Shown: positions 42,063 through 51,017 of the stretch, in pieces
Layout: the number at the start of each line of letters is the position of its first letter
Position numbering within the stretch: position 1 is the first letter of the stretch
Assembly (NCBI RefSeq): GCF_943373825.1
Contig: NZ_CALSBP010000001.1
Location: 682,001-746,000, forward strand
Direction of reading: 5' to 3'
Length of the DNA stretch: 64,000 nt
Source: Aquimarina spinulae
Lineage (GTDB): Bacteria; Bacteroidota; Bacteroidia; Flavobacteriales; Flavobacteriaceae
Notes under the pieces: generated by a model
Told to the model about the DNA's origin: nothing
Database searches by the model: none
What the model saw: the letters and a program-made list of their open reading frames with translations, nothing else
Position numbers and translations under genes: made by a program

Positions 42063-42327
42063 GTATAAGAATTGTTAATATCTTTTAGTGGTAAGCACTT
42101 AAAAATATGTAAATTTGTTTTGAAGTTATTCAAAGTTTTTCTTTGGACAACAAAATGATGATAAAACCATCGTATTTACTGTTTTTTTGATCACTAATTC
42201 ATATAGTGATGATATAAACATTTTGCTTCGTTTTAAATTTCTATTTTGTTTTCCCGACAAAAACTTGAACAACTTTAGCAAACTTAGTCAATCCTAAAAA
42301 AAAATCATACTAAAATTCGTATAGCTT

Positions 42328-43284
42328 TTGAACGAACTTATCATAGAACTTACAGAAATCAATCCGAGAGAGTTTTTCGGACTTCAGAATAGCAATATTC
42401 AATTATTAAAAAAATACTTCCCGAAGTTAAAAATTGTAGCAAGAGGCAGTAAGATAAAAGTGTATGGAGACGATGACATGCTCAAAGAGTTTGATATGCG
42501 TCTTAATATGCTTCTCGAGCATTTTAGCAAATACAATAAGCTGGATGAGAATGCAATAGAGCGTGTGCTTACCAGTGTGAGCAAGGCAGATTATGAAACA
42601 TCACCTAACAGTGGAGAAACATTAGTGCATGGAGTAGGAGGGAAATTAATTAAGGCCCAGACTGCTAACCAACGTAAGCTGGTAGAGACCTGTAAAAAGA
42701 ACGATATGGTTTTTGCTATTGGTCCAGCAGGTACCGGAAAAACGTATACCAGTGTTGCCCTGGCGATTAAGGCTCTAAAAGAAAAAGAGGTGAGGCGTAT
42801 TATTCTTACACGTCCTGCGGTAGAAGCTGGAGAAAACCTTGGATTTTTACCGGGAGATCTTAAAGAGAAACTAGATCCGTATATGCAACCTCTATACGAT
42901 GCTTTACGCGATATGGTTCCTAATGAAAAACTCGATAGTTATATAGAAAAAGGAATTATACAAATCGCACCTATGGCATTTATGCGAGGTAGGACATTAG
43001 ATAATGCTTTTGTAATCCTTGATGAGGCACAAAATACAACACATGCACAGATGAAAATGTTTCTGACACGTATGGGAAAAAATGCTAAATTTATTATTAC
43101 GGGTGACCCTGGGCAGATAGATTTACCAAGAAGGGTTACTTCTGGGCTTAAAGAAGCTCTACTAGTGCTTAAAAACACACAGGGGATAGGTATGATTTAC
43201 CTGGATGACAAAGATGTGATTCGTCATAAATTGGTGAAAAAGGTAATTGCAGCTTATAAAGAGATAGAACATAGAAATGGATAA
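42328..43284 (+). CDS. PhoH-family ATPase
   Basis: 318 residues with a TTG start that is forced: the in-frame TAG at 42322-42324 lies one codon upstream. The sequence begins MNELIIELTEINPREFFG. The P-loop AIGPAGTGKTYTSVALAI is at about residue 130, and Walker B AFVILDEAQNTTHAQMKMFL is followed by GKNAKFIITGDPGQIDLPRR. This is the C-terminal half of the SF1-like PhoH/Ylac group with an N-terminal KH-like part. It is linked to RNA metabolism. It is followed 58 bp later by purC. Confidence 0.92.
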   Translation: MNELIIELTEINPREFFGLQNSNIQLLKKYFPKLKIVARGSKIKVYGDDDMLKEFDMRLNMLLEHFSKYNKLDENAIERVLTSVSKADYETSPNSGETLVHGVGGKLIKAQTANQRKLVETCKKNDMVFAIGPAGTGKTYTSVALAIKALKEKEVRRIILTRPAVEAGENLGFLPGDLKEKLDPYMQPLYDALRDMVPNEKLDSYIEKGIIQIAPMAFMRGRTLDNAFVILDEAQNTTHAQMKMFLTRMGKNAKFIITGDPGQIDLPRRVTSGLKEALLVLKNTQGIGMIYLDDKDVIRHKLVKKVIAAYKEIEHRNG

Positions 43285-43342
43285 ATAGTTTCAGATTTTA
43301 GTTTCTAATTGAAATTAAAGCCCGAAACCCGAAACCTAAGTA

Positions 43343-44296
43343 ATGAATACAATTGTAGATACAAACTATAATTTTCCTAATCAAAAATCAGTATACAAGG
43401 GAAAAGTAAGAGAAGTATATAGTATAAATGATGAACTTTTAGTGATGATTGCAACTGATCGTTTATCTGCGTTTGATGTAGTTATGCCAAGAGGAATTCC
43501 TTTTAAGGGGCAGATTCTTAATCAAATTGCAACCAAGATGATGAAAGAAACCGAAGATTTGGTGCCAAATTGGTTAATCGCCACTCCAGACCCAAATGTA
43601 GCAGTTGGTCATCTATGCCAACCTTTTAAAGTAGAGATGGTGATTAGAGGGTATCTTTCTGGTCATGCAGCTCGAGAATATAAAGCAGATAAGAGAATAT
43701 TGTGCGGTGTATCTATGCCCGATGGTATGAAAGAGAATGATAAATTTCCAGAACCTATTATAACACCTTCTACCAAAGCTGATAATGGAGAGCATGATGA
43801 GGATATTTCTAGAGAAGAAATATTATCAAAAGGAATCGTTTCTGAAGAAGATTATTTGATTCTTGAAGATTATACTCGTAAACTTTTTCAAAGAGGTACA
43901 GAGATCGCTGCCAAAAGAGGATTGATCCTTGTGGATACCAAATATGAGTTTGGGAAAACAAAAGATGGTCAAATTGTATTGATTGACGAAATTCATACTC
44001 CGGATTCTTCTCGTTATTTTTATGCTGAAGGATATGAAGAACGACAACAGCATGGAGAATCACAAAAACAATTGTCTAAAGAATTCGTGAGACAATGGTT
44101 AATTAGTAATGGTTTTCAAGGTAAAGAAGGCCAACAGATTCCTGAAATGACAGATGAATATATTAGTTCTGTCTCTGAGCGATATATCGAATTATATGAA
44201 AATATAACAGGAGTATCTTTTATAAAAGAAGATGTCTCTGATATACAAGGAAGGATAGAAGAGAATGTACTTGATTATCTAAAGACAAAAAGTTAG
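43343..44296 (+). CDS. purC: SAICAR synthetase
   Basis: 317 residues. It joins CAIR and aspartate with ATP to make SAICAR in purine synthesis. Hallmarks: [20 protein letters not shown] (ATP-binding), [70 protein letters not shown]. The terminator overlaps its stop codon. It lies downstream of phoH, a common flavobacterial pair. Confidence 0.97.
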   Translation: MNTIVDTNYNFPNQKSVYKGKVREVYSINDELLVMIATDRLSAFDVVMPRGIPFKGQILNQIATKMMKETEDLVPNWLIATPDPNVAVGHLCQPFKVEMVIRGYLSGHAAREYKADKRILCGVSMPDGMKENDKFPEPIITPSTKADNGEHDEDISREEILSKGIVSEEDYLILEDYTRKLFQRGTEIAAKRGLILVDTKYEFGKTKDGQIVLIDEIHTPDSSRYFYAEGYEERQQHGESQKQLSKEFVRQWLISNGFQGKEGQQIPEMTDEYISSVSERYIELYENITGVSFIKEDVSDIQGRIEENVLDYLKTKS

Positions 44297-44316
44297 ATCT
44301 TAGGACCTAACTTTTT
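44287..44316 (+). terminator. purC terminator
   Basis: AAAAAGTTAG (44287-44296) pairs with CTAACTTTTT (44307-44316) around a 10-nt loop. The left arm includes the purC stop codon. Confidence 0.82.
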
Positions 44317-44347
44317 ATCTTTATTACGAATTAGCACAATTTAATCT

Positions 44348-44524
44348 TTATTCATTACAATCTGGTTCTTGACACTGTATCTCTCTGCAAAAAGAGCCAC
44401 ATCGATAGCAAACGCCATTGTCAAATGGCATACATACAGGATCTAGATCTCCTCCATTAATAGATGATTGTTGCTTTCTGTTTAATTGTTGAGCTCCTTC
44501 GAGATGTAAAATGTTTGTTAACAT
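44348..44524 (-). CDS. GG-leader peptide precursor with six-cysteine core
   Basis: A 58-residue precursor: leader MLTNILHLEGAQQLNRKQQS then SINGG, with the double glycine at residues 24-25. The core begins DLDPVCMPFDNGVCYRCGSF and ends CREIQCQEPDCNE, with six Cys at residues 31, 39, 42, 46, 51 and 56. The spacing would allow three disulfides or other cross-links. Leader type LEGAQQLNRKQQSSINGG is common in Bacteroidota natural-product or bacteriocin-like precursors. A perfect 19-bp palindrome lies 42 bp upstream. No processing transporter or modifying enzyme is nearby. Activity unknown. Confidence 0.78.
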   Translation of the reverse strand: MLTNILHLEGAQQLNRKQQSSINGGDLDPVCMPFDNGVCYRCGSFCREIQCQEPDCNE

Positions 44525-44566
44525 GATTTTTGGATTTTTAAGATTAATAATTACCTAATTATTATA

Positions 44567-44585
44567 TGACATACACTGTATGTCA
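44567..44585. promoter_or_regulatory. Perfect 19-bp palindrome, operator candidate
   Basis: TGACATACA, C, TGTATGTCA (44567-44585), immediately upstream of the Cys-rich peptide gene, in the position of a regulator binding site. Confidence 0.55.
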
Positions 44586-44777
44586 TGCAATGTAAGGTAG
44601 TTGATTTCTGAAATAAAAAACCATGTCAATGATTTGAAAAAAGCCTTGATAACCTATGATTTGAAGGTTTTTTATATGGTTTGTATTAAAATCAAGCCTA
44701 TCATCAAAAATGAATTAAAACTTATCCTACGAATATCAGTTTTTAAGAATGATAAGAAAATATAATATGTTAAGGTG

Positions 44778-45182
44778 TTATGCCACCTTATACTCTAACA
44801 ATTGTATATTATCTTGTAGGCGCTCTTTTACGATACTCATCATTCGTTTGTTTAATGCAGAAGAGTTTTTCATATAGATCTGGTATTCTTCTACAGTGAA
44901 TTGCCCTATAATCATTCCTTTTAAACTATTTCTGAATTTCATGTCCTTTTGGATCGCATTCTCTATAAAATCAAAGCGTTTTTCTAAGGATAACTCATAG
45001 AAAGTATTCTTTCTTTTTTTAATGTAGTTTTTAAATACTTCGATCAATAGACCACCTTGTAGTTTTATAATAGGTCTAATCGTTTTGTTCTGAAATTGTT
45101 CATCATTAGACATGTTTTCAGAAACTCTTGCATTTAATAACTGCGGTCGTATTGCCAATAAATTTGATTCCCTGTTTTCCAT
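44778..45182 (-). CDS. Conserved flavobacterial protein of unknown function
   Basis: A 134-residue helical protein without signal peptide: IRPIIKLQGGLLIEVFKNYI, KKRKNTFYELSLEKRFDFIE, NAIQKDMKFRNSLKGMIIGQ, FTVEEYQIYMKNSSALNKRM. Homologues are sometimes labelled glyoxalase in databases, but none of the metal-binding residues or beta-alpha-beta repeats of glyoxalases can be seen. Single gene. Confidence 0.7.
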   Translation of the reverse strand: MENRESNLLAIRPQLLNARVSENMSNDEQFQNKTIRPIIKLQGGLLIEVFKNYIKKRKNTFYELSLEKRFDFIENAIQKDMKFRNSLKGMIIGQFTVEEYQIYMKNSSALNKRMMSIVKERLQDNIQLLEYKVA

Positions 45183-45357
45183 AATAAAGAAGGTTTACTA
45201 AAAATAAGTATTTGTTGTGCTCAAAAATCAAGACCATGTTTAGAGTTTTAAACGACTTATAAACAATAAAAAAGTTGCATATACGGGATGTTTTGTTATA
45301 CTAATCTAACCTTTTTGTTTTTCTGATACATTACCTTAACAATAAGTTATATATAAT

Positions 45358-45383
45358 AAAAGCCCTCTATATAGAGGGCTTTT
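45358..45383. terminator. Terminator downstream of the VPS10-like gene
   Basis: A perfect 26-bp palindrome (AAAAGCCCTCTATATAGAGG and GCTTTT) with a T-run on the minus strand. Confidence 0.8.
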
Positions 45384-45405
45384 GTATAACAAGGTGTTTT
45401 TTCGT

Positions 45406-48400
45406 TTATTTCTTTATGAATTCTTCTTTACTTAAAATTTTGGCAGGAGTTTCACCAGATTTTTCAAGGTATTTGTTAAATTTTGCTACCTGTTTACCAT
45501 TTATTTTTTCATATGCAGCCTTAGCTTCATTTAATCTAGCTTCTAATACTTCCTGATTTTCTAATTGTGCAAAAGAAGGTTTTTCGAACTGTTCTGCTAC
45601 TTCGCCATATAAATCAGATAATTTTTCTCTCAGCTGAGGCTCGGCTTCATCAACATAATTATCACCTGTAGTTACTACTAGAGTTTCTTTTAATGCATTT
45701 AATTCTTTAACAGCAGCAGTAGTAACTTTTTGTGAAGCTGGGTCTTTTTTTAATACTGCTTCGGCTTTCTTTATATTTTGATCAATTTTATGAACCAGAT
45801 ATGCCAGATCTTCCATATCATTAAATAACTCTTGTGTTGTTTTATGATGAGCAGTTCTGTCTTTTTCTGATATTAAAGAAGTAGGGTCATTTTGTAGTGT
45901 TATGGTACTTTCATATTGTTTCTTACCTTTTTTAAGTACTATTTTATAATTCCCCTCAGAAACTCTTGGAGCAGTAAGACCACCAAAGGTAAATGTTTTT
46001 CCGGCAGCTACTTTAGGTCCTTTTTTTCTGAAATTCCAGGTTACTATATTGATACCTTTAGCTTTTCCGGGAACAAGGCTTACTATCTCATTACCATTTT
46101 GATCCTGTACAAATAGCGTCATTTTTCCAAAAGTATGCCTCTTTTTGAGGTAGTAGATAATTTTTGCAGAAGAGCTTGGATTATCTCCTGTAAATTGAAG
46201 CTCTGTACTTCCGCCACCAAAACCACCTTCTTCTTTGATTATTGATGGTTCGGTATCAAAAAAGTGAACATCTTTAACAAGAACTTCTTGATTTATTTGC
46301 CTTAGAGGAGAGATATCATCAATAATAATCGCACCTCTACCATGTGTTCCTAATACCAGATCATTAGTTTTTTTCTGTAGGTCAATAAAATGAACTGCTG
46401 CAGCAGGCATATTATTAGTGAAGCGAGACCAGTTTTTACCACCATTTATGGTGATAAATAATCCAAACTCGGTACCTAAATATAGTAGATCTTCATTTAC
46501 ATAATCTTCCTGAATGTTTCTTGCAAACCCTATAATCTCATCTGTCACAAGGGATTTCCATGTTTTTCCAAAATCCGAGGTTTTATATACATAGGTATTC
46601 ATATCTCCCGATGCATGACCATCAAACACAGCATATGCTGTTCCCTTATTGTGTGAACTAGCTTCTATGTGATATACCCAGGTATTTTTTGGTATTCCTT
46701 GAATATTGGCTACTGTATTAGTCCAGGTTGCTCCACCATCCTGAGTAACCTGTACATTACCGTCATCGGTTCCTACCCAAATTACTTTTTGATCAATCGG
46801 GGATTCTGCAATTGTAAAAATTGTAGTATGAGTTTCGGCTCCTGATTTATCTGTAGAGATACCTCCTGATTCTTTATCTTGTTTTGCAGGATCATTGGTA
46901 GTAAGGTCTGGTGATATTTTTTTCCAGTTGTTGCCCATATCATCACTTACATGAAGGAATTGACTTCCCATATAAAATCGATCTGGTTGATGGTTACTCA
47001 CTGCCATTGGAGCATTCCAGTTAAAACGTAGGTCAGCTTCTCCTTTAATGGGTAAAGGAGCAATGTTTTTAGTGTAATTCTTATCTACATCATATCTCCA
47101 TACATTTTGTGCTCCTTGCATTTCAGAATAAATAATATTCTTGGTCGGGTGTTTTAATACTCTAAATCCATCTCCATATCCAACGCGATTCCAATCACGT
47201 GCTTCTATGCCTCCCGGAGAAGATGACGGCCCCCACCAGGAACCATTATCTTGCAAACCACCATAGATATTATAAGGTTCTTCGTTATCTACACTAATAT
47301 GATAGAACTGAGAAATAGGTAAATTATCTACCATATCCATTGTAGATCCACCATCCCAGCTTCTGTATACTCCACCATCGGTTCCGACATACATTCGATC
47401 TGAGTTGTTGATGTCAAAAACAACATCATGTATGTCTGGATGCATACTACCCAGGTTTTTGAAGGTTTTTCCTCCATCTCTAGAGATGGATCCAAATAAT
47501 CCTCCTTTAACCAGAATATCTGGATTTTTTGGGTCTACGACTATTCTAGCGAAATAAAAAGGTCTCACGACTAAGCCAAAATCTCCATTTAATAATTTCC
47601 AATTGGCTCCTGCATCATCAGAACGATATAGTCCTTTATCTTCTTTACTTTCTACAACGGCGTATACTATTTTAGAGTTTGAAGGTGCTATTGCCAAAGC
47701 AAATCTACCCAGATCACCTTTAGGAAAACCATTATGGATTTTATTCCATGTTTTTCCTGCATCTGTAGATTTGTACAGAGCACTACTTGGTCCTCCAGAA
47801 TTAAATCCCCATGCGGTTCTTCTAAACTCCCACATTGCTGCATAGAGGATATTAGGATCTTTGGGATCCATTATAAGATCATTGACTCCCGTTTTCTCAT
47901 TAATATAAAGTATTTTTTCCCAGGTTTTACCTCCATCTACTGTTTTGTATACTCCTCTTTCTTCGCTATCCCCCCATAATGCTCCTAAGACTCCTACATA
48001 GATTTCATTAGAGTTTTTTGGGTTAATTTCTATACTACCAATTCGTTCTGAGTTTTCAAACCCCATTTTTTTCCAGTTTGCCCCTCCGTCTGTAGATTTA
48101 TATAACCCATCACCGATAGAAACACTGTTTCTGGTCCATATTTCACCGGTTCCTACCCAGATGGTATTATCGGGATCATTAGGGTCAATTTTTACTACTC
48201 CTATTGATTGTGCATGATCATCGAACACAGAGGAGAAGCTTGCTCCTCCATTCGAGGATTTCCAAACTCCACCACCAGCAGTACCGGCATATAGTATTCT
48301 ATCGTTGGTAGGATGATTTTCTAAATCTATAATCCGACCACTCATGAGTGCGGGTCCGATTTGTCGTGCTTCAAGGTTTCCGAATAGTTCTTTGCCTTTT

Positions 48401-48474
48401 AGAACAACTTCCTGTGCTTGCAAGTGTATGGAAAAGAGTATAGCCAAGCTTGCAATTATAAATTGTTTGTTCAT
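45406..48474 (-). CDS. Large VPS10/BNR-repeat propeller protein, secreted
   Basis: 1022 residues with a signal peptide (MNKQFIIASLAILFSIHLQA). At least ten BNR/Asp-box repeats, such as YKSTDGGANWKK, YKTVDGGKTWEK, SRDGGKTFKN, VTQDGGATWTN and TINGGKNWSR, form two propellers (about 30-700), as in sortilin/VPS10-like proteins of Bacteroidota, which databases call glycosyl hydrolases. A beta-sandwich (FGKMTLFVQDQNGNEI; VTWNFRKKGPKVAAG) and a helical C-terminal part follow. No catalytic residues for glycoside hydrolysis can be assigned. Confidence 0.85.
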   Translation of the reverse strand: MNKQFIIASLAILFSIHLQAQEVVLKGKELFGNLEARQIGPALMSGRIIDLENHPTNDRILYAGTAGGGVWKSSNGGASFSSVFDDHAQSIGVVKIDPNDPDNTIWVGTGEIWTRNSVSIGDGLYKSTDGGANWKKMGFENSERIGSIEINPKNSNEIYVGVLGALWGDSEERGVYKTVDGGKTWEKILYINEKTGVNDLIMDPKDPNILYAAMWEFRRTAWGFNSGGPSSALYKSTDAGKTWNKIHNGFPKGDLGRFALAIAPSNSKIVYAVVESKEDKGLYRSDDAGANWKLLNGDFGLVVRPFYFARIVVDPKNPDILVKGGLFGSISRDGGKTFKNLGSMHPDIHDVVFDINNSDRMYVGTDGGVYRSWDGGSTMDMVDNLPISQFYHISVDNEEPYNIYGGLQDNGSWWGPSSSPGGIEARDWNRVGYGDGFRVLKHPTKNIIYSEMQGAQNVWRYDVDKNYTKNIAPLPIKGEADLRFNWNAPMAVSNHQPDRFYMGSQFLHVSDDMGNNWKKISPDLTTNDPAKQDKESGGISTDKSGAETHTTIFTIAESPIDQKVIWVGTDDGNVQVTQDGGATWTNTVANIQGIPKNTWVYHIEASSHNKGTAYAVFDGHASGDMNTYVYKTSDFGKTWKSLVTDEIIGFARNIQEDYVNEDLLYLGTEFGLFITINGGKNWSRFTNNMPAAAVHFIDLQKKTNDLVLGTHGRGAIIIDDISPLRQINQEVLVKDVHFFDTEPSIIKEEGGFGGGSTELQFTGDNPSSSAKIIYYLKKRHTFGKMTLFVQDQNGNEIVSLVPGKAKGINIVTWNFRKKGPKVAAGKTFTFGGLTAPRVSEGNYKIVLKKGKKQYESTITLQNDPTSLISEKDRTAHHKTTQELFNDMEDLAYLVHKIDQNIKKAEAVLKKDPASQKVTTAAVKELNALKETLVVTTGDNYVDEAEPQLREKLSDLYGEVAEQFEKPSFAQLENQEVLEARLNEAKAAYEKINGKQVAKFNKYLEKSGETPAKILSKEEFIKK

Positions 48475-48502
48475 AATTACTGGTTGTTTATTTAGAATAA
48501 AA

Positions 48503-48529
48503 AATCCCCAAATTTTTGATTTGGGGATT
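48503..48529 (-). terminator. Terminator between the LolA-like and VPS10-like genes
   Basis: AATCCCCAAAT (48503-48513) pairs with ATTTGGGGATT (48519-48529). It lies 12 bp from the stop of the 48541 gene, so that gene and the downstream one are probably separate transcripts. Confidence 0.7.
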
Positions 48530-48540
48530 ATAATTTGTGT

Positions 48541-49278
48541 TTATTTTCCTTCTGGGAAAGCGAATAATGCAGCTTCTACTTCTGGATTGAGATCAAACTC
48601 CTTAAAATCCATGCTTTGGAACTCACTACTTTGTGAGAAAGGAAAGTACAATCCTTCTACTTCCTGATAATCACTAATAGACATTTTTATTTTCTGACCT
48701 TTCATTGGGCCATCCTGAATTTCTTCTTCAATTATGATAGGTACAAAATTTTCGGTATCAAAATAGTAATGAGAAATATTTGGTTGTGATTGACCATTAA
48801 CTGTAATAGGGTCTTTGGTTACTTTTATTTTAAAAGTTTCTGTTCCATCAACAGTTTCTTTACCTATAAGTTCTATTGCATATCCCTTTTCTTTATAATT
48901 TAAAAATGGAGAAGGCCAATCTTTCATTTGCTTCTTCATGTTTTCTGTAGCTTCATTATCGCTTTTTTCAGCTTCCATAGTTTGTTGGTTTCTAGACCAC
49001 GAGGTTTTTCCGTCATATGCAGCCCAGATCATCTTGTTTCCTTGTAGTTCAATAGTGGTAGACTGGCGCCCATCTTTCATCATAACTTGTTCAAAAGGAA
49101 TTTCCATCCCTTGCATTTTCATTACTCCTTTCATAGTAATGCCTTCTAGTTTTTCCCAATTTTCTTTTCCTCCTGTATTTTCGAAGTAATTATTAACTAT
49201 TTCATCTGCAGTTTGTGCATAGAACGATGTTGAGATAGCTAATACAAGAGCTACTGTAATAGATTTTAAAGCATTCAT
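48541..49278 (-). CDS. LolA-like periplasmic lipoprotein-sorting-type protein
   Basis: 245 residues with a signal peptide (SITVALVLAISTSFYAQ). The fold resembles LolA/LppX: ADEIVNNYFENTGGKENWEK, ITMKGVMKMQGMEIPFEQVM, WAAYDGKTSWSRN, YAIELIGKETVDGTETFKIK, ISDYQEVEGLYFPFS. It may carry a lipoprotein or lipid in the periplasm, but no LolA-specific residues were identified, so this is a fold call. Confidence 0.72.
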   Translation of the reverse strand: MNALKSITVALVLAISTSFYAQTADEIVNNYFENTGGKENWEKLEGITMKGVMKMQGMEIPFEQVMMKDGRQSTTIELQGNKMIWAAYDGKTSWSRNQQTMEAEKSDNEATENMKKQMKDWPSPFLNYKEKGYAIELIGKETVDGTETFKIKVTKDPITVNGQSQPNISHYYFDTENFVPIIIEEEIQDGPMKGQKIKMSISDYQEVEGLYFPFSQSSEFQSMDFKEFDLNPEVEAALFAFPEGK

Positions 49279-49437
49279 TAGTTGTGATTTTTATGATGTT
49301 GTTGTAACAGTTAGTCAATCTAGTAACATTTTTGTTACACTTTTTTAGATATTTTTATAGTAATAAGAGTAAAGTAATTGTTTACAATCTTATTTTTTTA
49401 ATTAATTTTCATCACATAAATATAAAATATCAACTGC

Positions 49438-50328
49438 ATGAAATTTGGCAAAGTAGAACATCCTGATATCGTAGATTTTAGTTTACCAAAAGATCATAAG
49501 GATACGGCAAGAGTTTTAAACTCTACAACAAAAGGAAGTTTATCGACTTATGTTGGCTGTGCCAAATGGAATAGGCAAGATTTAAAAGGATTTTACCCGA
49601 GAGGAACAAAGGATGAACTAGAGTATTATTCGAGACAGTTTAATAGTATCGAATTGAATGCCACATTTTATAGAATTTTTCCTGAAGATCAGTTTAAAAA
49701 ATGGTATGATAAAACTCCTGAAGGATTTAAATTTTTTCCAAAACTTGTACAGAATATTTCCCATCTTAAAAGATTAAATGAAGATGTAGAACCTTATGTT
49801 GATGCATACTTAGCTAATGTAATTCACCTAAAAGAAAAGTTAGGAACCATATTTTTACAGATGCATGGTAATTTTGCTCCTAAAAATTTTGACAGAGTTA
49901 TTCGATTTATAGAAAAATGGCCTAAAGAAATACGTTTGGCCGTAGAATTTAGACATACAGATTGGTTTAATGATGTAACGGTAGCCAATGAGTTATATAG
50001 TCTTCTTGAAAGTAACAATATATCGAATATCATTACAGATACGGCGGGTAGAAGAGATTTACTTCATATGCGTTTAACTAATGATGAAGCTTTTGTGAGA
50101 TATGTTGGAGCAAATCACAAAACAGATTATACAAGGCTAGACGACTGGGTAAAGCGGCTTTCTACCTGGAAAGATGAAGGGATTAACCATATACATTTTT
50201 TTGTACATCAAAATTTGGAGGTAGAATCCCCTTTACTTTCTAAGTACTTCATTAAAGAATTAAATGACCATTTAGGAACACAATTAGGTTTACCAAACCA
50301 TTTATCAGACGATCTCAAATTATTTTAA
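49438..50328 (+). CDS. DUF72 TIM-barrel protein
   Basis: 296 residues. The family pattern is clear: STYVGCAKWNRQDLKGFYPR, YSRQFNSIELNATFYRIFPE, FKFFPKLVQNISHLKRL, IRLAVEFRHTDWFND and NHIHFFVHQNLEVESPLL. DUF72 (YecE) proteins are TIM-barrel enzymes of unknown reaction. The ATG at 49438 follows a stretch of AT-rich DNA with no other start. Confidence 0.93.
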   Translation: MKFGKVEHPDIVDFSLPKDHKDTARVLNSTTKGSLSTYVGCAKWNRQDLKGFYPRGTKDELEYYSRQFNSIELNATFYRIFPEDQFKKWYDKTPEGFKFFPKLVQNISHLKRLNEDVEPYVDAYLANVIHLKEKLGTIFLQMHGNFAPKNFDRVIRFIEKWPKEIRLAVEFRHTDWFNDVTVANELYSLLESNNISNIITDTAGRRDLLHMRLTNDEAFVRYVGANHKTDYTRLDDWVKRLSTWKDEGINHIHFFVHQNLEVESPLLSKYFIKELNDHLGTQLGLPNHLSDDLKLF

Positions 50329-50538
50329 CGTCGAGATATAGAGCTACCTGATAGGTTTTACTTATAATTTAACGGTATTACCTTCTTTTATAAATGTTAA
50401 AAGTTTAATTTTTGTTGCTTTTTAGCGAATATATGTGTAGTTTGCCGATGAATTTAAAAATAGTGTTGTAGGAAATTACTTAATATTATCGTTTTGAATT
50501 CAGTTATAATTACTCATGGTCCCTTAAATATCAACTGT

Positions 50539-50928
50539 ATGAATAAACTTTTACGCTATCCTCTTATATTTGTTTTTTTGTTAATTGCTAATCTAGCTAA
50601 TTCTCAATCTAGTACTACCATCAATCATTCTAATCACGAACAGGAAAATATATTTTCTTTTCTTACGGATCACCCTATTTCGATTCAAAATCATGTATTT
50701 GCTAAAAAGAAGGTTTTTTCTTATGATTTTAATATCGTAGAAACCGAAAATCATCATCTAGATCATGATCATGCTGATGAAGTAGTTTTGTTAGATATTC
50801 TATTTTCTGATGAAGGATCTGATTTTAACTGCTCTGGTGGTTTTTGCATGAATAAATCTCATTTTCATAAAAAGGGATTAAGCATGAAAAAACAACTCTT
50901 TGATTATTTTATGAGTATTGCTTGTTAA
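50539..50928 (+). CDS. Small secreted His/Cys-rich protein
   Basis: 129 residues from the ATG at 50539 (MNKLLRYPLIFVFLLIANLA then NSQSS, signal peptide). The mature part has NHHLDHDHADEVVLL, FNCSGGFCMNKSHFHKK and further His near the start, a density suggesting metal binding. No family recognised. It lies upstream of the helicase gene in the same direction, 89 bp away. Confidence 0.55.
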   Translation: MNKLLRYPLIFVFLLIANLANSQSSTTINHSNHEQENIFSFLTDHPISIQNHVFAKKKVFSYDFNIVETENHHLDHDHADEVVLLDILFSDEGSDFNCSGGFCMNKSHFHKKGLSMKKQLFDYFMSIAC

Positions 50929-50966
50929 TAGGATTTAACAATTAAGCTGGTTATTTTTTGATTAAG

Positions 50967-50998
50967 TTGAATTATGAATAGATATTCAATTACTTTTG
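50967..50998 (+). promoter_or_regulatory. Promoter of the DEAD-box helicase gene
   Basis: TTG at 50967-50969, a 21-bp spacer and TACTTTTG at 50991-50998, 19 bp before the ATG at 51018, giving a very short leader. Confidence 0.65.
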
Positions 50999-51017
50999 CA
51001 ACTTAAATCAGATATGT

